From Bacteroidales bacterium (lineage in GTDB: Bacteria > Bacteroidota > Bacteroidia > Bacteroidales > P3): DNA of 59,161 nucleotides. A model generated the notes under the pieces. The model worked only from the letters and a program-made list of their open reading frames with translations. It ran no database searches and had not been told where the DNA came from. The translations under genes were made by a program, and so were the position numbers. Location: NCBI GenBank assembly GCA_024400505.1, contig JAKSMP010000008.1, forward strand, positions 1 to 59,161, read 5' to 3'. Positions 27,243 through 36,828 of this stretch are shown here, piece by piece (position 1 is the first letter of the stretch; each line of letters opens with the position of its first letter).

Positions 27243-30200
27243 ATGAAGAAAATAATATCTTTCCTTTCGTTTGCACTGTTGATGCTGACAACTATTGCTT
27301 CTCCAGTAAAGAATCTACCGGTAAAGCTGGTTCAGCCCCAAGGTGACACTGTTCATTGTTTTGTGTCGGGCGATGAGTTCTATCATCGTATGCACGATGC
27401 CAATGATTATACTATAGTAAAGAATGTGCAAACTGGCGAGTTTGTGTATGCTGCATTAGAGCACGGATTGCTGGTTCCCACTGCTTACCGTCCAGGCATA
27501 GTGAATCCTGCGTTGGTGGGTCTCAAACCTGGTCTTATGCCCGATGCAAAAGAGTTGGAAAGAATACATGCTGCGTGGAAGGTGCCTGCAGAATATCGTC
27601 TGCCAGAGGGTAAAACCAGCGGTTTGAATCATGGAGTGCTTAATAATTTGGTTATCTTTATTCGTTTCAGCGACGAGGCTGCGTATGATTCGGTTCCATT
27701 TGCACAAATTAACGCTATGTTCAACGATAGCACCGAAGGTGCAGTTTCTATGTATTCCTTCTACCGCCATTCAAGCTACCACAATATTTCCATCCCCACT
27801 TATTTCTATCCATCCCCATCGGCTTCTGGCGAAATTTTGTCGTATCAAGACAGTTTCCCCCGTGCCTATTATCAGCCTTATAGTGTAGATAATGTGATGG
27901 GTTATGTAAATGACAATGATAAACGCCTGCGTGAGTTTTCGCTTCTCCAGAATGCCGTCAATTGGATAAATGCCAATAGCCCAGTGCCTACTGATATCAA
28001 TCTGGATGTGAATAACGATGGACGAGTTGACAATTTGTGTTTTATTGTAAGTGGCACCTATACTGCTTGGTCTGATTTGCTTTGGCCCCATAAATGGAGT
28101 CTTTACGACCGCAATGTGTATATCAATGGTAAACGTGTATATTCCTTCAACTTGCAGCTTGTAGGAGCTGGTGATAATAATTTCAGTGTCGCCACACTTT
28201 CACATGAGATGGGTCATACGCTCGGTTGTCCCGACCTTTATCATTATACCCATTATTTGGATATCTCCACTGCAGGAGCTTGGGATTTGATGTGTGCGAC
28301 GCAGAATCCACCCGAACATCCCAATTCCTTGTTCAAATTACGTTGCCTCAATTGGTTCGACAGCATACCCGAGCTGACCGACTCTGGCACTTATACACTC
28401 CAGTCGTTAGGATCTGGCCCCAATAATGCTTGCAAGATTGCTTCTTCCAATCCCGACCAGTGGTACATCTTGGAGTATCGCAATCAGGCCGATACCTTTG
28501 AAACAACACTCCCTAGCAGCGGTTTGTTGGTTTGGCGCTACAATAGACATCACTCTGCAATCAATAAAGATTTCGATTTCTTCAATCATCCTCATGACAT
28601 GTGGTTGTATCGCCCTGGCAGCAATATCGATACTGTCAATGGCACTGTGGCTGCGGCCGCCTTTGGTATTCATGGGCGTAGCACATTTGAGGCTGCTAGC
28701 AGTCATGCATCAGTTGCATCTGACCCCTATCCCTATCTCTCTGATGGTTCGGCCGACACGTCGTTTGCATTGCATAACATTGCTGTAAGTGCTGATAGCC
28801 AATCGGTCAGCTTTACCTTTGTTCCCTATCAGATGCGCGGTTGCGATGCTGTGGCCGACTTTCCTCTGGTTCAAGACTTTGAGGATGGTCTAGGTGTTTG
28901 TTGGGATTTCTACAGCGCCAACACCGACAATGATACCACTGTGGGTGTGCGGCAAACCTCTGTTGCCAATCCTGCACACGGAGGTGATTATCAATTTGTG
29001 TTTAGCAGTTGGTATTCTGCTGGCAATTACGATCAGTATCTTATCTCTCCTCGTCTGGCTCAGAGCAACCCACTTCATCTCCAGTTCTATTATCGCAGAG
29101 GCATTTATACTGATCAAATCAGTGTCAAGTATTCAACCTCTGGCCGCAACGCTTGTGATTTCGTTCACAGCTTAGGCATGTTCAATGTCAATGCTGCCGG
29201 TTGGCACCTGTGCGATTTGGTGGTGCCAGATTCTGCTAAATATGTGGCCATCAAATATCAATCTTCTGGTGGCTCCAAGCTCTATATTGATGATATCAGT
29301 CTCACTGATACGCTGGGACGCATAGTTCGCGATACTACCTACCTGCACCAGTTCGATACACTTATCAATCTTGTTTACGACACTGTTTTTACCCATGTTT
29401 TCGACACTTTATTCCGTTTTGCTGATACCAACTTCACCTATGTTCATGATACGGTTGACGTGTTTGAAACCATGCATATTGATTCTATTATTTACTACGA
29501 AGTGCCCATGGCGATTGACTACTATCAGCTCAACGTGCTCACCTTGGATTCTAAGAAAGGAAAAACCTCTGGCACCGGTGTGTTTCCTAGCAATACTAGG
29601 GTGGAGATAGCTGGTATTCCCAAAACAGGATATCGTTTCGACCATTGGTCCGATGGTGATACGGTTAATCCTAGGTCTGTATTGCTTGATCAAGAGTTGA
29701 CGTTCAAGGCATACTTTGTTGATGATTCGATTGCTAAAACTAGTGCCCCCATTAGATATGTGCATGACACCATTATGCTGCACGATACTGTGTGGACTAC
29801 AGTTCATGAGAATATCTCCCTTACTGTGACTCATCCTGTTTATATTGATGTGCCTCTTTCTTGGAATGAAGTGGTTCACGATACTACTTGGATCTACCAT
29901 CTCGATACTGCCATTCACTATTACGACAGACCTATGGAGGTGGATACCACTGTTTATTATTCCATCGCAGTTCTCTCCGCAGACCCCGCTCAGGGTGTAG
30001 TGGCTGGCAATGGTTTGTTTCCCCGCGGCTCTGTGGTGCAACTAGGGGCGGTGCCTGTCCAAGGCTACCACTTTGTTCGTTGGAGCGATGGCTATACCAC
30101 CAATCCATATAAATTACACCTCGACTCCGATACGGTGCTTACGGCTGTGTTTGCATTTGATGGCGAAGGAATTGCCGATGTGCATACGCCCTTTGTACAT

Positions 30201-30389
30201 GTCTTTGCTTCGTCAGGTGATATTGTGGTTCGCACCCAGCCGGATCTTGCCATCAGTGTGTATAATGTGCTTGGTCAGCGTGTCTTTGCCGGCATCACCC
30301 AGTCCGAAATGCGCATCCGAGGCCTGTCCACTGGTGTTTATCTGGTGCGAGTGGGATCGGCAGCGGCTTGCAAAGTGTCGCTTTATTAA
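27243..30389 (+). CDS. M6-type metalloprotease with T9SS sorting domain (second copy)
   Basis: A 1048-residue paralogue of the preceding protease with the same domain order: signal peptide, prodomain, catalytic domain with H321-EMG-H325-TLG-CPD, beta-sandwich, two His/Asp-Thr stalks (TYVHDTVDVFETMHID, HDTIMLHDTVWTTV), two InlB-like modules (GYRFDHWSDG, GYHFVRWSDG) and a T9SS type A sorting domain (VYNVLGQRVFAG ... VYLVRVGSAAACKVSLY). It starts 25 nt after the first copy. The prodomain and catalytic parts are very alike by eye, whereas the stalks and modules have diverged. The targets are unknown; host or prey proteins or envelope polypeptides are possible. Confidence 0.9.
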   Translation: MKKIISFLSFALLMLTTIASPVKNLPVKLVQPQGDTVHCFVSGDEFYHRMHDANDYTIVKNVQTGEFVYAALEHGLLVPTAYRPGIVNPALVGLKPGLMPDAKELERIHAAWKVPAEYRLPEGKTSGLNHGVLNNLVIFIRFSDEAAYDSVPFAQINAMFNDSTEGAVSMYSFYRHSSYHNISIPTYFYPSPSASGEILSYQDSFPRAYYQPYSVDNVMGYVNDNDKRLREFSLLQNAVNWINANSPVPTDINLDVNNDGRVDNLCFIVSGTYTAWSDLLWPHKWSLYDRNVYINGKRVYSFNLQLVGAGDNNFSVATLSHEMGHTLGCPDLYHYTHYLDISTAGAWDLMCATQNPPEHPNSLFKLRCLNWFDSIPELTDSGTYTLQSLGSGPNNACKIASSNPDQWYILEYRNQADTFETTLPSSGLLVWRYNRHHSAINKDFDFFNHPHDMWLYRPGSNIDTVNGTVAAAAFGIHGRSTFEAASSHASVASDPYPYLSDGSADTSFALHNIAVSADSQSVSFTFVPYQMRGCDAVADFPLVQDFEDGLGVCWDFYSANTDNDTTVGVRQTSVANPAHGGDYQFVFSSWYSAGNYDQYLISPRLAQSNPLHLQFYYRRGIYTDQISVKYSTSGRNACDFVHSLGMFNVNAAGWHLCDLVVPDSAKYVAIKYQSSGGSKLYIDDISLTDTLGRIVRDTTYLHQFDTLINLVYDTVFTHVFDTLFRFADTNFTYVHDTVDVFETMHIDSIIYYEVPMAIDYYQLNVLTLDSKKGKTSGTGVFPSNTRVEIAGIPKTGYRFDHWSDGDTVNPRSVLLDQELTFKAYFVDDSIAKTSAPIRYVHDTIMLHDTVWTTVHENISLTVTHPVYIDVPLSWNEVVHDTTWIYHLDTAIHYYDRPMEVDTTVYYSIAVLSADPAQGVVAGNGLFPRGSVVQLGAVPVQGYHFVRWSDGYTTNPYKLHLDSDTVLTAVFAFDGEGIADVHTPFVHVFASSGDIVVRTQPDLAISVYNVLGQRVFAGITQSEMRIRGLSTGVYLVRVGSAAACKVSLY

Positions 30390-30431
30390 AGAAAAATAAT
30401 CCTATTAATAGAATAATACAATAATATATAT

Positions 30432-31760
30432 ATGCCAAAGTTTTATGTAGAAACATACGGCTGCCAGATGAATTTTGCAGATAGTGAGATTATTGCATCT
30501 CTCTTGCAGAAAGAAGGGTATGCTAATACCACCGAATTGACCGAGGCCGATTATGTGCTTATCAATACTTGCGCCATACGCGACAATGCAGAACAGCGTA
30601 TCCGCAAACGTCTTCGCGAACTTCGTGCTGCTCAGCAGCACAATCCCAAGATGCGTATCGGCATTCTGGGGTGCATGGCTGAGCGTTTGCAAAGCCAGCT
30701 GATGGTGGAGGAAGAAATTGTGAGTTTTGTTGTGGGACCAGATTCTTATCGCCGCTTGCCTGAGATACTCAAGCAGGTTCGCCAAGCGGGTGTCAAATCG
30801 GCCGAGACCGAGTTGAGCACCACCGAAACTTACGATGATATCGAGCCTGTGCGCCTGAACAGCAATGGTATCTCGGCCTATATCTCCATCATGCGTGGTT
30901 GCCAAAATTATTGTGCTTATTGTGTGGTACCTTACACTCGTGGACGCGAGCGTAGCCGCGATCCTCACACCATTGTTCTCGAGGCTCAGCACTTATTTGA
31001 TCAAGGATACAAAGAGGTGACGCTGCTAGGTCAAAATGTCAACTCTTATCGATGGAGGTGCGAAGGTGACGAGGTGGATTTCCCCGAACTGATGCGCCGT
31101 GTGGCCGAGGTGAGTCCCCGGCTCCGCGTCCGTTTTGCCACGTCCCATCCCAAGGATTTAAGCGACAAACTGCTGGAAGTGATGTCTCAATATGATAATA
31201 TCTGCAAGAGTATTCACTTGCCAGTGCAGAGTGGTTCCGACCGGATGCTCAAACTGATGAATCGCCACTACGATTCGGCTTGGTATCTCGACCGCATCGC
31301 TGCCATCCGCCGCTATCTGCCCGACTGCTCCATCACCACCGATGTGATTGCCGGTTTCTGTACCGAAACTGAAGAAGACCACCAGCAAACTCTTGAGATG
31401 TTCCGCAAAGTGCGCTACGACTATGCTTATATGTTCAAATTCTCCATGCGCCCCAACACCTATGCCGAGAAGCATCTGAAAGACGATATTGATGAGACTG
31501 AGAAAACCCGACGACTTGAAGAAATTATCGCCCTTCAGGGAAAGATTGCCCTTGAAAACAATCAACTTGAAGTGGGCAAAACCTTCGAAGTTCTAGTAGA
31601 GGGCGAATCTCATCGAAGCAAGGAGCAGCTCTTTGGTCGCAACAGTCAGAACAAGGTGATTGTGTTCGACCGCCACAATGTGCAGCCGGGTCAATACGTC
31701 CTTGTGCGTGTCAAAGATTGCACAGCAGCCACGCTCATAGGCGAACTGGTAGAACAATAA
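30432..31760 (+). CDS. miaB: tRNA-2-methylthio-N6-dimethylallyladenosine synthase MiaB
   Basis: Radical-SAM methylthiotransferase that modifies N6-isopentenyladenosine at tRNA position 37 to ms2i6A. Its 442 residues have the UPF0004 domain with three conserved Cys (C11, C48, C82 region), the radical-SAM cluster GCQNYCAYCVVPYTRG (CxxxCxxC) and a C-terminal TRAM domain (SHRSKEQLFGRNSQNKVIV). Length and order are normal. It lies 42 nt after the second protease gene and may be read from the same transcript. Confidence 0.95.
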   Translation: MPKFYVETYGCQMNFADSEIIASLLQKEGYANTTELTEADYVLINTCAIRDNAEQRIRKRLRELRAAQQHNPKMRIGILGCMAERLQSQLMVEEEIVSFVVGPDSYRRLPEILKQVRQAGVKSAETELSTTETYDDIEPVRLNSNGISAYISIMRGCQNYCAYCVVPYTRGRERSRDPHTIVLEAQHLFDQGYKEVTLLGQNVNSYRWRCEGDEVDFPELMRRVAEVSPRLRVRFATSHPKDLSDKLLEVMSQYDNICKSIHLPVQSGSDRMLKLMNRHYDSAWYLDRIAAIRRYLPDCSITTDVIAGFCTETEEDHQQTLEMFRKVRYDYAYMFKFSMRPNTYAEKHLKDDIDETEKTRRLEEIIALQGKIALENNQLEVGKTFEVLVEGESHRSKEQLFGRNSQNKVIVFDRHNVQPGQYVLVRVKDCTAATLIGELVEQ

Positions 31761-31786
31761 TTATTTCACCCTAGCGTTATAATAGC

Positions 31787-32674
31787 ATGATTAAGGATTT
31801 TTTGGAAGACCATCCATTGATTAAGCATCTGCTGTACATGGCAGCCATCTCTCTGGGCATTGTTGTCTTGATGTTCATGTTCATTAAACTGGTTGCCCGT
31901 CAAGGTAAAGAATATGAACTGCCCGACTTCCGTGGGGTGGCCCTTGCCGAAATGGAACACGACAATCCGCTCCATCTGAAATATGTGGTGATTGACTCTG
32001 TTTATGATGCCGACCAGGCTGGTGGTATCGTCATCCAGCAAGATCCCAAGCCTGGTACCATGATCAAGACTCGTCGCAAGGTGTATCTCACCATCACCAC
32101 CTTCGCACCCTCCGATGTGGTGCTGCCCGAACTTTCCAATATGACTGTGCGCAGCGCGGTCTCTGCGTTGGAGGCTGCAGGCCTTCGTTGTGGCAAGCTC
32201 CGTTTTGTCGAAAGCCCCTATCGCAATGTTATCTTGGATTGCAAATGCAAGGGCAAGATGGTCTATGCCGGTGAGAAAATGAGTGCCGGCGATGTTGTGG
32301 ATCTCACAGTGGGATTGGGCGAAGGATATGCGGGCACCCGTGTGCCTTTTGTCATCGGTCAAACTCCCGCCAAGGCTCGTCGCGGCATACTTTCGGCTTC
32401 GCTCAATGTGGGGCAGGAACATTGGGATGGGGTATCCGATAGAGGTACCGCAGTGTGCTATCGTCTCAGCCCCGACTATACTGGTGTCACCCGCTATGCT
32501 CTAGGTACTTATGTCGATTTGTGGTACTGCGATGCCACCGAGGCTGATGTTGAACGTATCATCTCCAACTTCCAGGTTGACTCTACGTTGATTATCGAAG
32601 ACGATTTCGATGATTTCGACGACTACTCCTCTTCTCATGACGAACTTGGATTTGACGACGGTTGGGATTGGTAA
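31787..32674 (+). CDS. PASTA-domain membrane protein
   Basis: A 295-residue protein with one N-terminal membrane helix (about residues 13-34, HLLYMAAISLGIVVLMFMF) and three extracytoplasmic PASTA repeats (about 45-110, 112-182 and 185-255), each with a QDPKPGTMIKTRRKVYLTIT-like pattern. A strongly acidic tail (DDFDDFDDYSSSHDELGFDD) ends the protein. PASTA repeats bind peptidoglycan or its fragments. No kinase or penicillin-binding domain is fused. Its stop overlaps the start of the next gene (TAATG), giving a coupled operon with a T9SS cargo gene and rluD. Confidence 0.88.
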   Translation: MIKDFLEDHPLIKHLLYMAAISLGIVVLMFMFIKLVARQGKEYELPDFRGVALAEMEHDNPLHLKYVVIDSVYDADQAGGIVIQQDPKPGTMIKTRRKVYLTITTFAPSDVVLPELSNMTVRSAVSALEAAGLRCGKLRFVESPYRNVILDCKCKGKMVYAGEKMSAGDVVDLTVGLGEGYAGTRVPFVIGQTPAKARRGILSASLNVGQEHWDGVSDRGTAVCYRLSPDYTGVTRYALGTYVDLWYCDATEADVERIISNFQVDSTLIIEDDFDDFDDYSSSHDELGFDDGWDW

Positions 32675-34530
32675 TGAAGCAAGGACTCCATATTCTGCTG
32701 TTTGTAATCCTCTCGTGCACCCTCTGTGCACAGGAGGTCCTGCTGCCACTGCGTGTTGATGAGCATCACCCCATATTGCCCAAAAGCATCGAGCATTCGC
32801 TCCCATTTTTCGACGATTTTTCCAACCCTGCTTTGTCCCAGCAGTTGTGGGAGCAGGGTGGGGCATTGGTCAACCAAGGCTATGCGCCCCTGCCGCCCAC
32901 CCTGGGCATGGCCACGCTGGATGCATTCGATGCCCAAGGCCAGTTGTATCCTACTGCTGTGGGTGAACTCTTCCCTGCCGATACCTTGTGCTCTCTGCCT
33001 GTGCGGCTTGATTCGCTTTTCTCGCCTGTGGTTCGTCCTTTGTCAGTGGGCGATTCCGTCTATCTGAGTTTCTTCTATCTCCCTGGTGGTGGCTATGGCA
33101 ATCGCTGGGAGGGAGTGGGCGACACACCCCAAGGCATGGACTCTTTGGTGGTGGACTTCTTTAGCCCTGCCGACAATGCTTGGCACACTATGTGGAGCCG
33201 CCCGGGTATCTCGGCCGACTCCCTTTTTGCCCGCACCGGCCATTATTGGCAGTATGTGGAAATACCCATTCTGGATGATGCCTACCTCCAGCCAGGCTTC
33301 CGTTTCCGATTCAGGAATTATTGTAGCCTTAATCCTCAGAATAAGAAAGGAATCCTGTCCAATTCCGACCAGTGGAATATCGATTATGTGCTGCTCAACT
33401 CGGCTCGCCATCGGGGCGACTCCACCTTCCGTGACATTGCCTTTGTCAATCCTGCCACTTCTATGCTCCGCCATTATCAGGCAATCCCTTTCCGCCACTA
33501 CCGCCCCTCCCACATGCGCGATACGCTCAGCCTCCAAATATCCAACCTCTTCTCGCAAGAGTTGGCTTATAGCTATGGCTATAAAATACTGGACGAGAAC
33601 GGCACTGAGCAACATGTCTATGATGGTGGATATGAAAATGTTCCAGTATTTTGGCTGCAGCATAGCTATCAAACATCTGCAGCCCATGCTTGGCCGGCAC
33701 TCGACTATGCCTTCCCTTCCCTTTCTGCCCCCACTCACTATAGCATCGTTCATGGTATTCGTGAAGGTGTGAGTGGCGATGTCCATCCCCAAAACGACAC
33801 GATTTGCTTCACCCAAGTTTTCGACAACTATTTCGCCTACGACGACGGCACAGCCGAGAATGGGTATGGCGTCACCTCCACCGATGCCAAAGTTAAATTC
33901 GCCTGCCGTTTCGACCTCAATCAGGAGGACACTCTTACGGCCGTACATCTCTATTTCAACAATACCTATCAACATCAGAATGCCGATGTTCGCTTCTACC
34001 TCACCGTTTGGGACGACAACCAGGGCCAGCCCGGCAATATCATCTACAAAGACAGCCAGCGCCGCAGCCCCCAATTCCAGGGACTCAACCAATATGTGCG
34101 GTATGTCCTCGATGAAGGTGTAGTCTGCCAAGGCCCCATCTATGTGGGATTGGAGCAGACCACGGCTGACTACATCAACCTCGGCTTCGATCGCAACAAT
34201 GATGCCTCTTCCCGCCTCTTCACCCACACCAGTGCGTCGTGGCAGCCCAGCATCCTGCGTGGCGCCTTGATGTTGCGCCCCTATTTCGGCCAGCGAGCCA
34301 CCCTCGGCGCAACCTCGCCCGATTTTGCTCCTGTGTCGGCTTCAGTCATCAATGGCTCTGTAGTGGTAAAGTCTGCCGACAACCAGCCCATATCCATCTA
34401 TGATATACATGGCCGAAAAATGTGCCAGCTAACCCCTTCTCCCGTCCAGAACGTTAGCCCTCGGCTGCCCCGTGGTGTTTATTTTGTCCGTGTGGGGATG
34501 CATCCGGCCCAAAAAGTGATTGTTTTATGA
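32674..34530 (+). CDS. T9SS type A sorting-domain surface protein
   Basis: A 618-residue exported protein. A signal peptide (MKQGLHILLFVILSCTLCA) is followed by about 520 residues of beta-rich sequence with no catalytic motif that I recognise, and a C-terminal T9SS type A sorting domain (PISIYDIHGRKMCQL ... GVYFVRVGMHPAQKVIVL). The body contains DSVYLSFFYLPGGGYG and later FAYDDGTAENGYGV, features of lectin-like or immune-evasion-type T9SS cargo. The start is at 32674, where the ATG shares its A with the PASTA stop. The stop overlaps rluD by 4 nt. It is presumably secreted by the T9SS encoded elsewhere in this window. Confidence 0.82.
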   Translation: MKQGLHILLFVILSCTLCAQEVLLPLRVDEHHPILPKSIEHSLPFFDDFSNPALSQQLWEQGGALVNQGYAPLPPTLGMATLDAFDAQGQLYPTAVGELFPADTLCSLPVRLDSLFSPVVRPLSVGDSVYLSFFYLPGGGYGNRWEGVGDTPQGMDSLVVDFFSPADNAWHTMWSRPGISADSLFARTGHYWQYVEIPILDDAYLQPGFRFRFRNYCSLNPQNKKGILSNSDQWNIDYVLLNSARHRGDSTFRDIAFVNPATSMLRHYQAIPFRHYRPSHMRDTLSLQISNLFSQELAYSYGYKILDENGTEQHVYDGGYENVPVFWLQHSYQTSAAHAWPALDYAFPSLSAPTHYSIVHGIREGVSGDVHPQNDTICFTQVFDNYFAYDDGTAENGYGVTSTDAKVKFACRFDLNQEDTLTAVHLYFNNTYQHQNADVRFYLTVWDDNQGQPGNIIYKDSQRRSPQFQGLNQYVRYVLDEGVVCQGPIYVGLEQTTADYINLGFDRNNDASSRLFTHTSASWQPSILRGALMLRPYFGQRATLGATSPDFAPVSASVINGSVVVKSADNQPISIYDIHGRKMCQLTPSPVQNVSPRLPRGVYFVRVGMHPAQKVIVL

Positions 34531-35567
34531 CAGAACAGATAGAAGAACTCCAAAACCTAAATGATGCAGAACTCTACGAGCATCATCGAATCCTAGTGGA
34601 CAAAGGCCAAGCTATGCTACGGCTCGACAAATACCTGCAGATGCGCCTTGAAGGCATTTCGCGCACCAAAATCCAGGCAGCAGCCAAGGCTGGCTGCATT
34701 ATGGTCAACGACAAAGTGCAGAAATCCAACTACAAAGTCAAGCCGTGCGATGTCATCAGCGTGTTGCTGCCCGAGCCACCTCACGATTTCGAAGTGCTGC
34801 CCGAAGATGTGCCCTTCAAAATCGTATATGAAGACGATGACGTGCTGGTCATCGACAAAGCCCCTGGTATGGTGGTCCATCCAGGCTATGGCAATTTCAA
34901 TGGCACCCTCCTCAACGGCCTGCTTTACTATTTCCAGGGCAAGCAAGGCAAAGATGGCTCCCCCATCGTGCCCTACCTCGTTCATCGTATCGACAAAGAC
35001 ACATCAGGTTTGCTGCTCGTGGCCAAAAACGAGGAATCCCAAGCCGTTTTGGCCAAGCAGTTCTTCGAACACACCATAGAACGCAAGTATAATGCTCTGG
35101 TGTGGGGCGGCTTCGACGAGATCCAAGGCACAGTCATCGGCAATCTTGAACGTTCCCCGCAAGACCGTCGCATCATGCATGTCACCGATGACCCCGACCG
35201 TGGCAAATATGCCGTCACCCATTGGCACGTATTGGAGCGTTTCAGCTATGTGACCCTTGTAGAGTGTGTGCTTGAAACGGGCCGCACCCATCAGATACGA
35301 GCCCACATGCAGCATTTGGGGCATCCTTTGTTCAACGACGCAGCCTATGGTGGCGACAAAATACTCAAAGGCACCACCTTCTCCAAATACAAACAGTTTG
35401 TCGATAACTGTTTCTCCCTCTTGCCCCGTCAGGCCTTGCATGCGTTGATCCTTGGCTTCGAACATCCCACCACAGGCCAGCACCTGCATTTCGAGAGCCC
35501 AATCCCCGCCGACATGGCTGCGGCATTAGAAAAGTGGAGATCTTACTCCGCAGGCAGCCAAAGTTAA
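34527..35567 (+). CDS. rluD: RluA-family 23S rRNA pseudouridine synthase (RluD-like)
   Basis: Converts uridine to pseudouridine in 23S rRNA. The 346 residues comprise an S4 RNA-binding domain (about 30-95, RLDKYLQMRLEGISRTKIQ) and the RluA catalytic domain with HRIDKDTSGLLLVAK (catalytic Asp in RIDKDTSG), GRTHQIRAHMQHLGHPL and HFESPIP at the C-terminus. RluD (U1911, 1915, 1917) is the best guess; RlmH, the enzyme that methylates pseudouridine 1915, is also in this window. It overlaps the sorting-domain gene by 4 nt and is followed by a terminator. Confidence 0.9.
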   Translation: MTEQIEELQNLNDAELYEHHRILVDKGQAMLRLDKYLQMRLEGISRTKIQAAAKAGCIMVNDKVQKSNYKVKPCDVISVLLPEPPHDFEVLPEDVPFKIVYEDDDVLVIDKAPGMVVHPGYGNFNGTLLNGLLYYFQGKQGKDGSPIVPYLVHRIDKDTSGLLLVAKNEESQAVLAKQFFEHTIERKYNALVWGGFDEIQGTVIGNLERSPQDRRIMHVTDDPDRGKYAVTHWHVLERFSYVTLVECVLETGRTHQIRAHMQHLGHPLFNDAAYGGDKILKGTTFSKYKQFVDNCFSLLPRQALHALILGFEHPTTGQHLHFESPIPADMAAALEKWRSYSAGSQS

Positions 35568-35620
35568 GCAGTAACACCCAGTTTCTTCCCTCTCATCGCC
35601 AACAATGGCGCAAACAAATA

Positions 35621-35652
35621 AAGGGGCTCCAGTTTCCGGAGCCCCTTCTTTT
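35621..35652 (+). terminator. rluD terminator
   Basis: A 10-bp stem AAGGGGCTCC / GGAGCCCCTT with a 7-nt loop, followed by CTTTTC. Confidence 0.85.
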
Positions 35653-35709
35653 CATGTATTCGCCACGTTTGCAACAATGGAAATATGAAGAAAACATTAC
35701 AATTCGTTG

Positions 35710-35745
35710 TTGTAATATCGTTGTAATACTGTCATAGTAATTTTG
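35710..35745 (+). promoter_or_regulatory. PHO-box-like activated promoter of the phosphate operon
   Basis: Two TTGTAAT direct repeats (35710-35716, 35721-35727) are spaced by 11 bp, as PhoB half-sites are, and CTGTCAT (35729-35735) equals the classical PHO half-site. They run directly into a TAATTTTGC -7 element (35738-35745). No -33 TTTG is present, which fits an activator-dependent promoter. The downstream genes (porin, pstSCAB) and nearby phoB-like gene support this. Confidence 0.6.
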
Positions 35746-35824
35746 CAACCGAAAAAGAAAACACAAACAACATTGCGCAATACGTTGTAGATTATGTCCA
35801 AAAAAATGAAACACATTTGAACAA

Positions 35825-36814
35825 ATGAAGAAAAAAACGATCAAAATTCTCGCACTATCCATGCTCATGATAGGCAGTATTCCCGCCAGCGCTCAACAAA
35901 AAGAGCCTTCAGCCACATCTTCGGGTTCTCCCATCATCACCATCTTTGGCGATGGTGGCGTAGGTGTTGGCAGCCAAGGAATCTCCTCTGTGGGATTCAA
36001 CCTCGAACGTGCCTACTTGGGCTATCAATACAAACTCAACTCCCACTGGCAGGCCAAAGTGGTATATGATATGGGCAAAGGCGATGACAAGTCCATTGAG
36101 CGCATGGGTTATATAAAAAATGCCGAAATAGACTATGCCAAAGGTCGTTGGAAACTGAACATGGGTTTGACCTCAACCGCACAATTCAATTTTCAGGAGA
36201 AGTTCTGGTCCTACAGATATGTCTATAAGTCGATGATGGATCAATGTAAGTGGGGTAACTCTGCTGATTTAGGTCTGAGGGCCACCTACCAGGCCACCGA
36301 TTGGCTGAGTGCCGATGTGTCAGTTTTCAATGGCGAGGGATATAAAAAAATACAATCCGACAAAGCCATGCTCTATGGCCTTGGTCTCACCATCCAGCCT
36401 TTGCAGGGTCTATCCTTGCGCTTGTATGGCGACATGAGGGGCAGTACAGATACTGTGAGCCAATATAATATGGCATTCTTTATCGGATATAAAAAACAAT
36501 CGTGGCGTCTGGGTGCCGAATATAATATGCAGTTGAATCATAGCAATTCCGAAGGACGAGATCTTCAAGCCCTTTCGGTGTATGGTGCTTGCCGCATTGC
36601 AGACCACACCGAAGTCTATGCTCGCTATGACATGGGCACTTCTGATGGACCGCAAAGTTGGTCGTATGGCCATGACGGCAATACTGCCATCGTGGGACTT
36701 CATTACCAAGCCAATCAATTGCTCTCCGTCTCGCCCAATATTCGTATCAATCTGCCCCAATCGGGCAATGCAACAAATGTATATGCTTGTGTGAGCGCAA
36801 AAATTAACCTCTAA
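35825..36814 (+). CDS. Outer-membrane porin of the phosphate operon
   Basis: A 329-residue outer-membrane beta-barrel with a signal peptide (MKKKTIKILALSMLMIGSIPASAQ). Alternating aromatic strands such as AYLGYQYKLNSHWQAKVVYD and EVYARYDMGTSDGP resemble the phosphate-selective porin O/P family. It is the first gene of the operon and is followed 14 nt later by pstS. It presumably lets phosphate or polyphosphate cross the outer membrane when phosphate is scarce; selectivity is inferred from context. Confidence 0.75.
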   Translation: MKKKTIKILALSMLMIGSIPASAQQKEPSATSSGSPIITIFGDGGVGVGSQGISSVGFNLERAYLGYQYKLNSHWQAKVVYDMGKGDDKSIERMGYIKNAEIDYAKGRWKLNMGLTSTAQFNFQEKFWSYRYVYKSMMDQCKWGNSADLGLRATYQATDWLSADVSVFNGEGYKKIQSDKAMLYGLGLTIQPLQGLSLRLYGDMRGSTDTVSQYNMAFFIGYKKQSWRLGAEYNMQLNHSNSEGRDLQALSVYGACRIADHTEVYARYDMGTSDGPQSWSYGHDGNTAIVGLHYQANQLLSVSPNIRINLPQSGNATNVYACVSAKINL

Positions 36815-36828
36815 ATCTATCTTTTACC

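Noticed and set aside
33043-34227. Minus-strand frame of 394 codons opposite the T9SS cargo gene
   Set aside because: Shadow frame with no recognisable product; the plus-strand gene has a signal peptide and sorting domain.
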